Positions 8,841 through 17,120 of a DNA stretch of 64,000 bases are shown in pieces. The first letter of the stretch is position 1. The number at the start of each line of letters is the position of its first letter. The position numbers and the translations under genes are program-made. The notes beneath the pieces are model-generated. The model worked only from the letters and a program-made list of their open reading frames with translations, ran no database searches and was not told where the DNA came from. Location of the stretch: positions 2,170,001 to 2,234,000 of the forward strand of contig NZ_CP059059.1 in NCBI RefSeq assembly GCF_014217855.1, given 5' to 3'. Source of the DNA: Synechococcus sp. HK01-R (GTDB lineage: Bacteria > Cyanobacteriota > Cyanobacteriia > PCC-6307 > Cyanobiaceae).

Positions 8841-9554
8841 TCAGCCGCAGCAGTGATTACCGGGATCCACAAGCCCGCTGAGGGAGCGACGCACCGCGGC
8901 AGGGGAACCATCGGCGAGAACCCTGCCCTGCAGCACGATCACCCGGTCATAGAGGTCGAGCGCTTCCCCCCAGTCATGGCTGCTCACCAAAAGAGTGTGA
9001 CCGACGGATACGAGCTGGCGCATCAAACGAAGCAACTGATCCCTTGAGGGTGGATCGATCGCAGAACAGGGTTCATCGAGCAGCAACACCGTGGAGGGCT
9101 GAACCAAAGCACGGGCCAGGAGGGCACGTTGCTGTTGACCGCCGGACAGGGCATCCAGACGCCGTGAGGCCAGTGCCGACAATCCAACCCGCTGCAGGGC
9201 GGCCTCACGCTCACAACAGGCCCGAGCTGGTGAGCGCAGGGCGCCGAGAGCGACAAATTCGCGCACCGTGATCGGGAAGGACCAATCGATGCGGCTGCGC
9301 TGAGGCATGAGGACAACCCGCTCGCGGCAGTCCTCAATCGGAACGTCCTCGCAATGCACGGATCCGGACCGAGCGGCGAGCTGTCCCTGCAGCACCTGCA
9401 AGAGGGTGGACTTACCGGCGCCATTGGCACCAACCAAAGCAGTCAGGGTTCCCGCCTGAAGCGTGAGGGACACGTCCTGAAGGACAACCTGCGATCCGTA
9501 GCTGACAACAAGGTCCTTTGCGACCAGTACTGCTTCAGACACGCCGGAATGCAA
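8841..9554 (-). CDS. znuC: Zinc/manganese-type ABC transporter ATPase
   Basis: A 237-residue ATP-binding subunit with Walker A GANGAGKST, signature LSGGQQQRALLARAL and Walker B VLLLDEP followed by the switch histidine (LLVSSHDW). The family and gene order (ATPase then permease) match ZnuC/MntA of metal uptake systems. The nearest upstream gene on the same strand is cytochrome c6. I found no Zur box directly before this gene, so its regulation may differ from znuA or come from a more distant promoter. Confidence 0.9.
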   Translation of the reverse strand: MHSGVSEAVLVAKDLVVSYGSQVVLQDVSLTLQAGTLTALVGANGAGKSTLLQVLQGQLAARSGSVHCEDVPIEDCRERVVLMPQRSRIDWSFPITVREFVALGALRSPARACCEREAALQRVGLSALASRRLDALSGGQQQRALLARALVQPSTVLLLDEPCSAIDPPSRDQLLRLMRQLVSVGHTLLVSSHDWGEALDLYDRVIVLQGRVLADGSPAAVRRSLSGLVDPGNHCCG

Positions 9555-9609
9555 CCGACTTCAATGGTATGAGAGCCCAGCGGAACAACCACAGGGCTCT
9601 CGAGAGTGG

Positions 9610-9951
9610 TCAGCTCCAGCCGTTGCCAGCCTGTTGCTCGACGTAGGCCGCCACATCGGCGATATCTGTCTCACTGAGCTTGCCACCAAAAGCAGGCATG
9701 GCGTTCTTGCCGTTGGTCACCTGATAGGCAATGGCGCTCTCATGGCCACTACCGTAGTTAGCGAGATAGGCATCCAGATCAGCCTGTTGAAGAGTGCGCT
9801 GACCGTTCACCACGTTGCCACCACCGATGTGGCAGGCGGCGCAATTGGCGGAGAAGATCTGAGCACCGTGGGCAGCATCAGCAGCGAAGGTCGCAATCGG
9901 AGAAAGCAGACCAATCAAGAGTGCGAAAACAGCACCAACAAGAATGCGCAT
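9610..9951 (-). CDS. petJ: Cytochrome c6 (copy 1)
   Basis: A 113-residue c-type cytochrome that shuttles electrons from cytochrome b6f to photosystem I in the thylakoid lumen. It has a signal peptide ending TFAADAA, the haem-binding CAACH motif and the axial methionine in KNAMPAFGG. Start is ATG 9949-9951; the upstream TTG in frame is less likely. A paralogue with the same architecture is found at 20124-20465. The two share most mature residues, including the ADVAAYV and GNGWS/SNGWS ends, but differ in the signal peptide and in the loop after the methionine ligand. Confidence 0.95.
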   Translation of the reverse strand: MRILVGAVFALLIGLLSPIATFAADAAHGAQIFSANCAACHIGGGNVVNGQRTLQQADLDAYLANYGSGHESAIAYQVTNGKNAMPAFGGKLSETDIADVAAYVEQQAGNGWS

Positions 9952-10039
9952 GGTCAATCAAAAATCGACCTAATACTGCGGCCTTAAGGCCCACCCTGCG
10001 CAGGGAGCCAGGATGGTGTGATCAATCGTCATTCTCACG

Positions 10040-10522
10040 ATGCCCCTCGACGCCGACGCCAAGAAAACCCTGCTGCGCAAGATCCCCCACGGACTGTTCA
10101 TCTGCGGCGTCGCCGAAGGCGACACGATCAATGGCTTCACGGCCAGCTGGGTCACCCAGGGCTCATTCGAGCCGCCGCTCGTTGTGATGGCGGTGCGAGC
10201 CGACAGCACCAGCAACGGCATGATTCAACGCACGGGACGGTTCTCCCTCAACGTGCTCGCGGCCAACCAAAAAGACCTGGCGGCTGTGTTTTTCAAGCCT
10301 CAGCAAGGGGTGGGTGGACGCTTCGAAGCCGCGGCGTTAAGCCTCGGCGAGCTGGGTCTGCCGATCCTCAGTGATGCCCTTGGCGCGGTGGAGTGCGAGC
10401 TGGTGGGTCAAGTGGCCCATGGCGACCACACCGTCTTCGTCGGCGAGGTCAAAACAGCCGTGCTTCACCGCGATGGCGAGGCCCTGGAACTCAGCAGCAC
10501 CGGCTGGAACTACGGCGGCTGA
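10040..10522 (+). CDS. Flavin reductase-like domain protein
   Basis: A 160-residue FMN-binding split-barrel protein. The N-terminal half has the flavin reductase pattern PHGLFICG, NGFTASWVTQGSFEPPLV and the RFSLNVLA strand; VGEVKTAVLHRDGEALE is typical of the C-terminal half. Members reduce free flavin with NAD(P)H or bind haem/flavin in flavodiiron-type proteins. Here it stands alone, between petJ and the zinc genes, so the physiological role is open. Confidence 0.85.
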   Translation: MPLDADAKKTLLRKIPHGLFICGVAEGDTINGFTASWVTQGSFEPPLVVMAVRADSTSNGMIQRTGRFSLNVLAANQKDLAAVFFKPQQGVGGRFEAAALSLGELGLPILSDALGAVECELVGQVAHGDHTVFVGEVKTAVLHRDGEALELSSTGWNYGG

Positions 10523-10577
10523 GCGGGATCAAGGCTCGCCGGTCGCCCGCACCAAGCCCATCCATTGCCTCGTAAAG

Positions 10578-10592
10578 TGAGAACGATTATCA
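10578..10592 (+). promoter_or_regulatory. Candidate Zur/Fur-type operator upstream of znuA
   Basis: The 15-bp sequence TGAGAACGATTATCA resembles the cyanobacterial Zur consensus TGATAATGATTATCA (12 of 15 positions), with an intact right half (ATTATCA). It lies 27 bp before the GTG start of znuA, where a bound repressor would block transcription. The assignment to Zur rather than Fur rests on the downstream zinc-binding gene. Confidence 0.65.
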
Positions 10593-10619
10593 TTTCGCAG
10601 ACCAACAGTCTGACTTGCT

Positions 10620-11504
10620 GTGGTTCTTTCTGTTCTCTCGGGCCTCCTGCTTGCCTCGGCGCCAACCACCCCAATCGTGGTGGCAGCCGACGGGGTGCTG
10701 TGCGACATCACCCGCACCCTGGCCGGCAAGTCCGCGAAGGTGGAGTGCTTAATCCCCCCAGGCGCTGACCCTCACACCCTGGCCCTTCGCCCAACGGATC
10801 GGCGAGCTCTCCAACAGGCCCGCCTGGTCCTGATCAACGGATACAACCTCACACCAGCACTGAAGCGGATCGCAACCAGCGCTCCTGTTGTTGCCGTTGC
10901 CGAACGGGCCGTTCCGAAGGCCAGCACCGCTGATCCTCACGTGTGGCACGACCCCAACCAGACCAGCGCCATGGTTGCCACTGCCGCCCAAGCCTTGACC
11001 CCGATCGTTAGCCCCCAGGAGCGCGCAGCCATCAACCGCCGACGCGTGGCAATGACCAACGTGCTCCAGGCACTTCAGCAATGGACGGGTCGTCAGATCG
11101 AAAGCGTTCCCAAACCCCAGCGGGTGCTGGTGACGGAGCACCGTGCCTTCTCCGCCTTTGGCCGCCGCTATGGGGTCAGAGAACTTCCCGTGATCGACTC
11201 ATATGCCACAGGCGGCATTCTTCGACCCGCCAGCCTGCGAGCGATCACGGATGCGATTCGGCAATCAGGCAGCAAAGCCATCTTTGCCGAAGCACTTCCG
11301 CCTTCTAAAACACTGCGTCGCATCAGCCGAAGCAGCGGTCTACCGATCGCCAAACAAGCACTGTTTGCCGATGGACAGGCCCCTGGCAAAAGTCTCATCC
11401 AGACGGCAACAAGCAACGTCTGCACGTTTGTGCTCGCCCAGGGCGGTCGCTGTAATCAGCAGGCTGCAGCAGAACTGCAAACACGCTGGGCTGCCATTCG
11501 CTGA
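10620..11504 (+). CDS. znuA: Zinc ABC transporter substrate-binding protein
   Basis: A 294-residue periplasmic metal-binding protein (cluster A-I). Signal sequence at about residues 1-22 (LSGLLLASAPTTPIVVAADG), then zinc ligand motifs PGADPHTLALRP, DPHVWHDPNQ and TEHRAFSAFGRRYG, and IFAEALPP near the C terminus. Start is a GTG, with a Zur-like box 27 bp upstream. It supplies zinc to the ZnuBC pair, which is on the opposite strand about 1 kb away. The His-rich loop of many ZnuA proteins is missing, but the next gene encodes a His-rich protein that could take over. Confidence 0.9.
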   Translation: MVLSVLSGLLLASAPTTPIVVAADGVLCDITRTLAGKSAKVECLIPPGADPHTLALRPTDRRALQQARLVLINGYNLTPALKRIATSAPVVAVAERAVPKASTADPHVWHDPNQTSAMVATAAQALTPIVSPQERAAINRRRVAMTNVLQALQQWTGRQIESVPKPQRVLVTEHRAFSAFGRRYGVRELPVIDSYATGGILRPASLRAITDAIRQSGSKAIFAEALPPSKTLRRISRSSGLPIAKQALFADGQAPGKSLIQTATSNVCTFVLAQGGRCNQQAAAELQTRWAAIR

Positions 11505-11533
11505 GCATTCTCCACATCTCAATCACCAGTTTT

Positions 11534-12559
11534 ATGACCATGAGATCCATACAACAATGCAGCCTAAAAGCAGCCTCCGCCCTCGTAGCACTGCTTGGAG
11601 GGACTGGCTTGTGTCATCCAGTCATGGCCCACGGTGGAGCAGGAGGCGACGAGCCACTGGCCGCTGGCGAATTCCGATCAATTCCAACAATTACAATCGA
11701 AGGACACGGTGGTTTTGAAAACAATTTAGAAGGACATCCGCAGCACTATGCGATTGACGGCATGTTCGGCGTTGTTCTTGAGTGGGGACTAGCAAACAAC
11801 GGCAGTTTTGCTATTGAGGCACAACTTGGACCGGCCTTTGTTTGGGGAGAAGCTGAACATTTTTACGGACGAGTGCATGTTGAATCCGAAAGCCATGCTC
11901 ACGAAGAACACGCGTCAGAACACCAACATGACGACCACGAAGAACACGCGTCAGAACACCAACATGACGACCATGGCAATCACGCTCATGCCCATGGATC
12001 AGGCGCCCCTTTTCGTCGAACTGATATCAAGGGATTTGTCCAGGCGCGTTATCAGCCCAATGATCGCCTGGCGTTGTCGGTGGCCTGGGAGCCTTATTAC
12101 GTCACGGGTGCTGAAGGAGAAGATTTTGGCATTGGCCTGAAGAATGAACTTGGCGCTGAAGTGGTCTATGCCTTCGGCGATGGTGATGTGAACTTTGCCC
12201 TAGGCGATGGCCTCGAGTCTGTCATTGACGGTGTATTTGTTTCAGTCGAAAATAGAAGCGGCTGGGAATCTGATGGCACCTTTATTGGCAATTACACCGA
12301 TCCATGGCTTGGCTTTGGTTTTAACATTGATCTGCTAAATATCACCTTTTCTGGTGGTCCGCGCTTTTACACGCCGGGAAGTTATTCCGGCTTGTCACAG
12401 CGTACCGACTGGGGTGGAGAGATCGAGTTGGACTATCCCATTGCAGACAATGTGGTGCTGTTTGCCCACTGGGAACCCGTCTACACCACGGAAGCCGGCC
12501 AGGGCTGGGGCGTTGGCTGGCAGCACCATGTCGGAACAGGGCTCAGCTTGTTGTTCTAA
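11534..12559 (+). CDS. His-rich outer-membrane beta-barrel protein of the zinc locus
   Basis: A 341-residue secreted protein. A signal peptide (about residues 1-32, ending PVMAHGGAG) is followed by alternating hydrophobic strands and a C-terminal phenylalanine (GTGLSLLF), both typical of outer-membrane barrels. Residues about 115-155 form a His/Asp/Glu-rich loop with a tandem repeat EEHASEHQHDDH. It follows znuA by 29 bp and is likely co-transcribed, which suggests a zinc-binding outer-membrane component of uptake or storage. No TonB box is clear, so I do not call it a TonB receptor. Confidence 0.75.
   Translation: MTMRSIQQCSLKAASALVALLGGTGLCHPVMAHGGAGGDEPLAAGEFRSIPTITIEGHGGFENNLEGHPQHYAIDGMFGVVLEWGLANNGSFAIEAQLGPAFVWGEAEHFYGRVHVESESHAHEEHASEHQHDDHEEHASEHQHDDHGNHAHAHGSGAPFRRTDIKGFVQARYQPNDRLALSVAWEPYYVTGAEGEDFGIGLKNELGAEVVYAFGDGDVNFALGDGLESVIDGVFVSVENRSGWESDGTFIGNYTDPWLGFGFNIDLLNITFSGGPRFYTPGSYSGLSQRTDWGGEIELDYPIADNVVLFAHWEPVYTTEAGQGWGVGWQHHVGTGLSLLF
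11902..11973 (+). repeat. Perfect 36-bp tandem duplication in the His-rich loop
   Basis: Positions 11902-11937 and 11938-11973 are identical. The repeat is in frame and doubles the metal-binding unit EEHASEHQHDDH. The lack of any substitution indicates a recent duplication or ongoing slippage/homogenisation. Confidence 0.95.
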
Positions 12560-12758
12560 GAACAGCCTGATTTGCGCCGCTGTGCCATTGATTGCCCGGC
12601 CCTGTCACTTTCTGGCTGGGCCCAGCCGAATGATCACGCCAGGGTGGTGCAAGTTAGCCATCCCGCCCCCATGCTTCGCCTCCACGGGACCCGCGACAGC
12701 CTGCTGGCTGCACTGACAGCCCACTGGGCCGATCAGCAGCTGCAGCTGCCGTCAGGCA

Positions 12759-13031
12759 TCAAGCCCACTGCCGCTCGACCAACTGCTTCTTGCTAACGCT
12801 GCCGAGATCCATCCCGGCGCCAAGTTCAACGGCAGCACCGGGATAGGAGAACTCTTCAAAACTGCCGAGCGATCCGCTGTTGGTGCGCATCGTGGGCCAG
12901 TTCATCCCCACCGCACCGGTGACATACCAAGGTGAAGCAGCCGGTTCGGCTCGCGCGGGTCGGGCCTGAAGGCTGAAGGCCATCACCCCTCCCAAGCCAA
13001 GGCATGACCACCAGAGTCGTCTTGACGCCAT
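12759..13031 (-). pseudogene. Truncated outer-membrane protein (5' remnant)
   Basis: This 90-codon frame starts with a good signal peptide (MASRRLWWSCLGLGG... to ARPARAEPAAS) and then two strand-like segments (SPWYVTGAVGMNW, PGAAVELGAGMDLG) of the type that opens an outer-membrane beta-barrel. It ends abruptly after VSKKQLVERQWA, far short of any complete barrel. I read it as the 5' remnant of a deleted gene. The sequence between its stop and the end of the His-rich protein gene (12560-12758) contains no convincing gene. Confidence 0.5.
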
Positions 13032-13145
13032 CCCCATCACCGTGATCAGCAACACCAATCGGCCGGCCAGACTAAAGCGAGGTCGTCGCCTGCTCACCTC
13101 CCCTAACGTCATCCAGCACACGGGTTTCAGCAGGGCTGAACGTTG

Positions 13146-13502
13146 ATGGCTGCGATCCGGCTCCTGGAACTATTGATCTTGCTCACGGCCCTGATCGGCT
13201 TCTGCGGGCTGCTGCTGCGCAAAAACCTGATCCAGAAAGTGCTGGCGATGGATGTGCTCGGCAGCGCCGTGGTCGCCCTGTTTGTGCTGCTGGCCGCCCG
13301 CACCGGGCTGCGCAGTCCGATCCTGCCCACGGGCGACCAACCCCTCACCCAGGCCCTGCTGCAGAACGCCGATCCGATTCCCCAGGCGGTGATCCTCACG
13401 GCGATCGTGATCGGCCTCTCGATTCAGGCCCTGCTGCTGGTGGTGATCAGCCGCCTCTCGGCGGTGGATCCCTGCCTAGAACCGGAGAGCTTTGAAGAAT
13501 GA
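13146..13502 (+). CDS. mrpC: Mrp antiporter subunit C
   Basis: A 118-residue membrane protein with three helices, homologous to MrpC/MnhC and to NuoK of complex I. The segment ADPIPQAVILTAIVIGLSIQALLLV is diagnostic (PQALVLTAIVI in the family). ATG at 13146 is preferred over the TTG just upstream. It is first in a seven-gene operon for a multisubunit cation/proton antiporter, thought to export sodium or handle salt and alkaline stress, and overlaps mrpD by ATGA. Confidence 0.9.
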   Translation: MAAIRLLELLILLTALIGFCGLLLRKNLIQKVLAMDVLGSAVVALFVLLAARTGLRSPILPTGDQPLTQALLQNADPIPQAVILTAIVIGLSIQALLLVVISRLSAVDPCLEPESFEE

Positions 13503-15001
13503 GCCCACTCGCTCTCCCCATCACCGCCCTGCTGGGCCCCTACCTGGCCGCCTTTCTCAATGCCCTGCTGCCCTCCCTCGGGCGGCCTTTGTTGCTCGCC
13601 TGCAGCCTGAGCAGTGCCGGGCTTGGCCTGAAGGCGATCCTCAGCAGCAGCCCGCAGCTGCTGGCCTGGCTCGGCCCCCTCGGCGTGCAGCTGGCCATCG
13701 ACCCTCTGGCGGGTTGGTTTCTGCTTCTCGATGGCCTGGTGTTTGGCGCCGTGTTGCTCGATGGCTGGAGCCGACCGCAACGACCCAGCCAACTCACTCT
13801 GATGCTCGTGCTGCTGGGTGGCCTGGGCGGGGCCGCTGTGGTGACTGATCTGATCAGCCTTTACGTGACCCTGGAGGTGATCAGCATCGCCGCCTTTCTG
13901 CTGATCCTCTCTGAGACCGACACCAACCTCTGGATCGGCCTGCGCTATCTGCTGATCGGCAACACCGCCATGAGCCTGTATCTGGTGGGTGCTGCCTTGC
14001 TCTATGCCCAGACGGAAAGCTTCGGCCTCAGCGAGGCCTCAGCGCTGCCCCTCTGCGCGGGCCATGTGTTCCTGCTGATCGGCCTCTTCACCAAAGGCGG
14101 CCTCTTCCTGAATGGGTTCTGGCTGCCCGCCACCCATGCGGCAGCCGCAGCACCCATCTCGGCCCTGCTCTCAGGCTCGGTCGTGACCGCCGGGGTGATC
14201 CCCCTGGTGCGCTTCAGCCTCCTCAATGAAGCGCTGGCCCTGCGCATCGGCGCGGTGGGGCTGGCCAGCGCGCTGCTGGGCGTGATCGCAGGCCTGATCT
14301 GCACCGATGTGAAGCGATTGCTGGCCTGGAGCACCCTGTCGCAGATGGGATTGCTGGTGTTGATGCCCGCCAGCGCCGGCCTCTTCGGCCTGGCCCATGG
14401 GCTGGCCAAGGCCGTGCTCTTTCTCAGTTGCCGTCAGCTGCCCACCCGGGCGCTGGCCCACTGGAACCTCGCGCACTGCCGCCCGGATCAGCGCCTCGCC
14501 TTCTGGCTGGCCCCCCTCTCCCTCGCCGGCCTGCCGCCCCTGATCGGTGCCCTGGCCAAAACCGGAACCCCCTCCCTCACCGGCCCCTGGCTCGCGCCCC
14601 TGCTCAGCCTGATCGCGATCCTGGCGATCGCGGTGTACGCCCGTCTCTGGAGCCGGGGCGAAACAACGCATGCACCTGGAGATCTGACCCAAGCGACCGC
14701 CGCAGGCGCCCGGGGGTGGTCGGCGGGAGTGGTGCTGCTGCTGGCGCTGTTATGGCTGCCCCTGCTCCGGCCCGCCTCCCTCACCTCCCTGCTGTTGCCC
14801 TCCAAGTGGCTCTGGCTCGGCGCGAACCTGGCGGCAGGCCTGCTGCTCCATCAACTGCTGCAGCCAAAACGCCAGGGTCCAACCGACGCTCCCAGCACCG
14901 CCCCTCCTTTTGCGCTTGAACGCCTGGAACACCTGATCGGGGGGCTGGGCTTGATGGGCAGCGGCCTGCTCCTGAGCCTGCCGGGAGGTTGGCCGCGATG
15001 A
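13499..15001 (+). CDS. mrpD: Mrp antiporter subunit D
   Basis: A 500-residue polytopic membrane protein of the NADH-quinone oxidoreductase N/M/L antiporter family. Helical segments carry the buried charged residues expected for proton translocation: LEVISIAAFLLILSETD with the functional glutamate, and LFTKGGLFLNGFWLPATHA with the lysine. Anabaena-type operons carry two D genes; only one is present here. Both ends overlap neighbours by ATGA. Confidence 0.92.
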   Translation: MSPLALPITALLGPYLAAFLNALLPSLGRPLLLACSLSSAGLGLKAILSSSPQLLAWLGPLGVQLAIDPLAGWFLLLDGLVFGAVLLDGWSRPQRPSQLTLMLVLLGGLGGAAVVTDLISLYVTLEVISIAAFLLILSETDTNLWIGLRYLLIGNTAMSLYLVGAALLYAQTESFGLSEASALPLCAGHVFLLIGLFTKGGLFLNGFWLPATHAAAAAPISALLSGSVVTAGVIPLVRFSLLNEALALRIGAVGLASALLGVIAGLICTDVKRLLAWSTLSQMGLLVLMPASAGLFGLAHGLAKAVLFLSCRQLPTRALAHWNLAHCRPDQRLAFWLAPLSLAGLPPLIGALAKTGTPSLTGPWLAPLLSLIAILAIAVYARLWSRGETTHAPGDLTQATAAGARGWSAGVVLLLALLWLPLLRPASLTSLLLPSKWLWLGANLAAGLLLHQLLQPKRQGPTDAPSTAPPFALERLEHLIGGLGLMGSGLLLSLPGGWPR

Positions 15002-15408
15002 CCTGGTTGCTCAGCTGCCTCTTCCGCCTGCTGCTCTGGTTCCTGCTCACCGGCGATCGCTCCGGCCTGAACCTGCTCATCGGCGCGATCGTGGCCGTGT
15101 TGTTGCCCCAACGGCGCGGCCGCAGCGATCTGTTGTCGTTGCTGCGGGCGCTGGTTCAGGCGATCGCCGCCATCCCCCATGCCTATGCCGAAGCCTTTCG
15201 GCTGATGCTGGCGCCGGCGGAAACGGAACAGTGGCTGGAGCGGCCCTCAAGCGGCACCCGCACCGCAGCAGCGATCTTCCTTGAGGTGTTCGCCATCACG
15301 CTCACGCCCTTCACCCTGGTGCTCGGGGTCAGCGCCGGGCCCGATGGCCCCACCTACCGCATCCATCAGCTGCAGCCGAGCAGCGGCCTCGAGGAGCGGG
15401 AACCATGA
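14998..15408 (+). CDS. mrpE: Mrp antiporter subunit E
   Basis: A 136-residue protein with two N-terminal helices (LLSCLFRLLLWFLLTGDRSGLNLLIG) and a soluble tail including ITLTPFTLVLGVSAGPDG, matching the MrpE family TPGT-like region. The ATG at 14998 overlaps the mrpD stop. It is required for assembly or stability of the Mrp complex in other bacteria. Confidence 0.88.
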   Translation: MTWLLSCLFRLLLWFLLTGDRSGLNLLIGAIVAVLLPQRRGRSDLLSLLRALVQAIAAIPHAYAEAFRLMLAPAETEQWLERPSSGTRTAAAIFLEVFAITLTPFTLVLGVSAGPDGPTYRIHQLQPSSGLEEREP

Positions 15409-15653
15409 CGCTGCTGCTCTGGGGCATGGTGCTGGCCCTGCTGGTGCCGATCACGGTGATGGTGCGACCGATTCCCGCCTGGGATCGCCTGGCGGCCTTC
15501 GCCAGCGTGTCGACCAAGGTGGCAATGATCATCCTGGTGGTGGCGGTGATCCGCAATGAGCGGATGCTCGCCCTGGTGGGTGCGATCGCCCTGAGCGCCG
15601 GCAACGCCGGCATGATGCTGCTCGCCCATCTGCTGCGGGAGGTGGAAACCTGA
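15405..15653 (+). CDS. mrpF: Mrp antiporter subunit F
   Basis: An 82-residue protein with three hydrophobic helices (LLLWGMVLALLVPITVMV, STKVAMIILVVAVIRNE, ALSAGNAGMMLLAHLL), the usual length and layout of MrpF. It overlaps mrpE by ATGA and mrpG by one base, so the genes are translationally coupled. Confidence 0.85.
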   Translation: MTLLLWGMVLALLVPITVMVRPIPAWDRLAAFASVSTKVAMIILVVAVIRNERMLALVGAIALSAGNAGMMLLAHLLREVET

Positions 15654-15937
15654 TGCACGCCTGGCTCCATCCCCTCAGCCAGATCCTGCTCAGCATCGGC
15701 CTGCTGATGTGGTTCTGGGGCACCTGGCCCCTGCTGCAGCAGCGCAGCCTGCTGGTGAAGCTGCATCGCCTCTCGGTGGCCGACACACTCGGCTCGGCCC
15801 TGATGCTCGCGGGGCTCTGGCTGCGCCGCGCTGATCTCTGGCCTCTGCTGCTGCTGGCGCTGATCGGCCTGATGCTCTGGAACACGATCTTCGGCTACGT
15901 GCTCGCCAGTTCCTCCCAGACCCCCCGAAGCCGATGA
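15653..15937 (+). CDS. mrpG: Mrp antiporter subunit G
   Basis: A 94-residue protein with three helices. The segment LLVKLHRLSVADTLGSALMLAGLW is characteristic of MrpG/MnhG (consensus RLHAATVADTLG). Overlaps on both sides show it is expressed with the rest of the antiporter complex. Confidence 0.87.
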   Translation: MHAWLHPLSQILLSIGLLMWFWGTWPLLQQRSLLVKLHRLSVADTLGSALMLAGLWLRRADLWPLLLLALIGLMLWNTIFGYVLASSSQTPRSR

Positions 15938-16458
15938 ATGCCTTGCTCAGCCTGCAGGGACAGCTGGATGTGCTGCTGCCGATCACGGCCCTGCTTCCCC
16001 TCTGCGCCCTGCTGTTGGTGAGTCAGTCGAGCCCCTGGCAGAGCCTGATGCTGCGCGGCATCCTCGGCTCCCTCTCCACCCTGCTTTACGCCCTGCTCGG
16101 CGCCGTGGATGTGGCGCTCACCGAAGCCCTGGTGGGCACCTTGCTCTCCACCACCCTCTACGCGGTGGCGATGCGCTCCTCCATGACCCTGCGCCTCGAT
16201 GACCGGCGCCAGGAAGCCGGCAGCGAAGACGAGGAGTTGCTGCAGTGGATCAGCCCCCTGAATCTCCGGCTTCGGCTGATGACCAGCGCCGACATCATCA
16301 GCGGCCAGACCAGGGTGCGCCATGGCTGGCTCGAGGAGGGCCGCACCCTGGTGCTCACCCGGGCCGCCCTGGCACGACGCCTGCGGAACGCACCGGGATT
16401 CGAACGCTGGCAGGCCCTTGGCGGCAGCCTCCGCCTCCAGGAGGACGCAACGGCATGA
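15934..16458 (+). CDS. Mrp antiporter subunit A C-terminal-type (DUF4040/MbhD-like)
   Basis: A 174-residue protein with three N-terminal helices; LLYALLGAVDVALTEALVGTLL is the hallmark of the MbhD/DUF4040 domain that forms the C-terminal piece of MrpA in Gram-positive bacteria (GApDVAmTqa in the family). The soluble tail (about residues 90-174) is not recognised. As in other cyanobacteria, the A subunit appears as this short separate polypeptide rather than the 800-residue form, and sits before mrpB. Confidence 0.82.
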   Translation: MNALLSLQGQLDVLLPITALLPLCALLLVSQSSPWQSLMLRGILGSLSTLLYALLGAVDVALTEALVGTLLSTTLYAVAMRSSMTLRLDDRRQEAGSEDEELLQWISPLNLRLRLMTSADIISGQTRVRHGWLEEGRTLVLTRAALARRLRNAPGFERWQALGGSLRLQEDATA

Positions 16459-17120
16459 ACTGGATCTGGATCTATCTGCTGGCAGCGATCGCCCTGTTCG
16501 CGGCCCCCTTGCAGAGCGCATTGCCATCCGTGGATGGCATCACCACCAGCATCGAAACGATCCGGCAACAGACCGGGGTGCCCAATCTCGTGTCGGGGGT
16601 GATCCTGCAGACCCGCCTGTTCGACACGGTGGCGGAGGTGGTGGTGTTCACCCTGGCCGCCAGCGGCGTGCGCCAGGTGCTGAGCGGTGAACCCCAGCGC
16701 CTGAGGGTGCGCGGCATGGTGGATGCGCCTTCCCGGGTGCTCTGCGAGGTGGGATCCACCGTGGCGGCCCTGATCGCCGTGGAACTGGCCCTGCGTGGTC
16801 ACCTCAGCCCCGGCGGCGGTTTCGCTTCGGGGGTGGCGGGCGGCACCGCGATCGGCCTGCTGTTGATCAGCGGCGGCGCCGAGCGCTACGAAGGCTTGTA
16901 TCGCCGTTGGCGGGCCGATTGGCTCGAAAAAGTTGCCGTGGTGATGTTCATCCTGATCGCCGCGGCCTCCCTGGCCGGGCTCGAGCTGCCCCAGGGGCGT
17001 TTCGGTGCCCTGTTCAGCGGCGGCTGGATCCCGCTGCTCAACGCCCTGGTGGCCATCAAGGTGACCCTCGGCTCCTGGGCGATGATTCAACGACTGGTGC
17101 GGCACCGCGGCTTGCTTTAA
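16455..17120 (+). CDS. mrpB: Mrp antiporter subunit B
   Basis: A 221-residue protein: an N-terminal MbhE-like region (ALPSVDGITTSIETI, DTVAEVVVFTLAASGVRQVL) and the MnhB domain with GHLSPGGGFASGVAGGTAI. This GHxsPGGGFqgG motif identifies MrpB. It ends the antiporter operon; its last 4 bp overlap the convergent gene at 17117-18448. Fusion of the E-like piece and MnhB in one protein is common in this group. Confidence 0.9.
   Translation: MNWIWIYLLAAIALFAAPLQSALPSVDGITTSIETIRQQTGVPNLVSGVILQTRLFDTVAEVVVFTLAASGVRQVLSGEPQRLRVRGMVDAPSRVLCEVGSTVAALIAVELALRGHLSPGGGFASGVAGGTAIGLLLISGGAERYEGLYRRWRADWLEKVAVVMFILIAAASLAGLELPQGRFGALFSGGWIPLLNALVAIKVTLGSWAMIQRLVRHRGLL

Noticed and set aside
9555-9609. A Zur box before znuC.
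   Set aside because: The short gap contains no sequence resembling TGATAATGATTATCA.
12572-12796. A small plus-strand frame after the His-rich protein.
   Set aside because: No domain, poor composition, overlaps the OMP remnant on the other strand.
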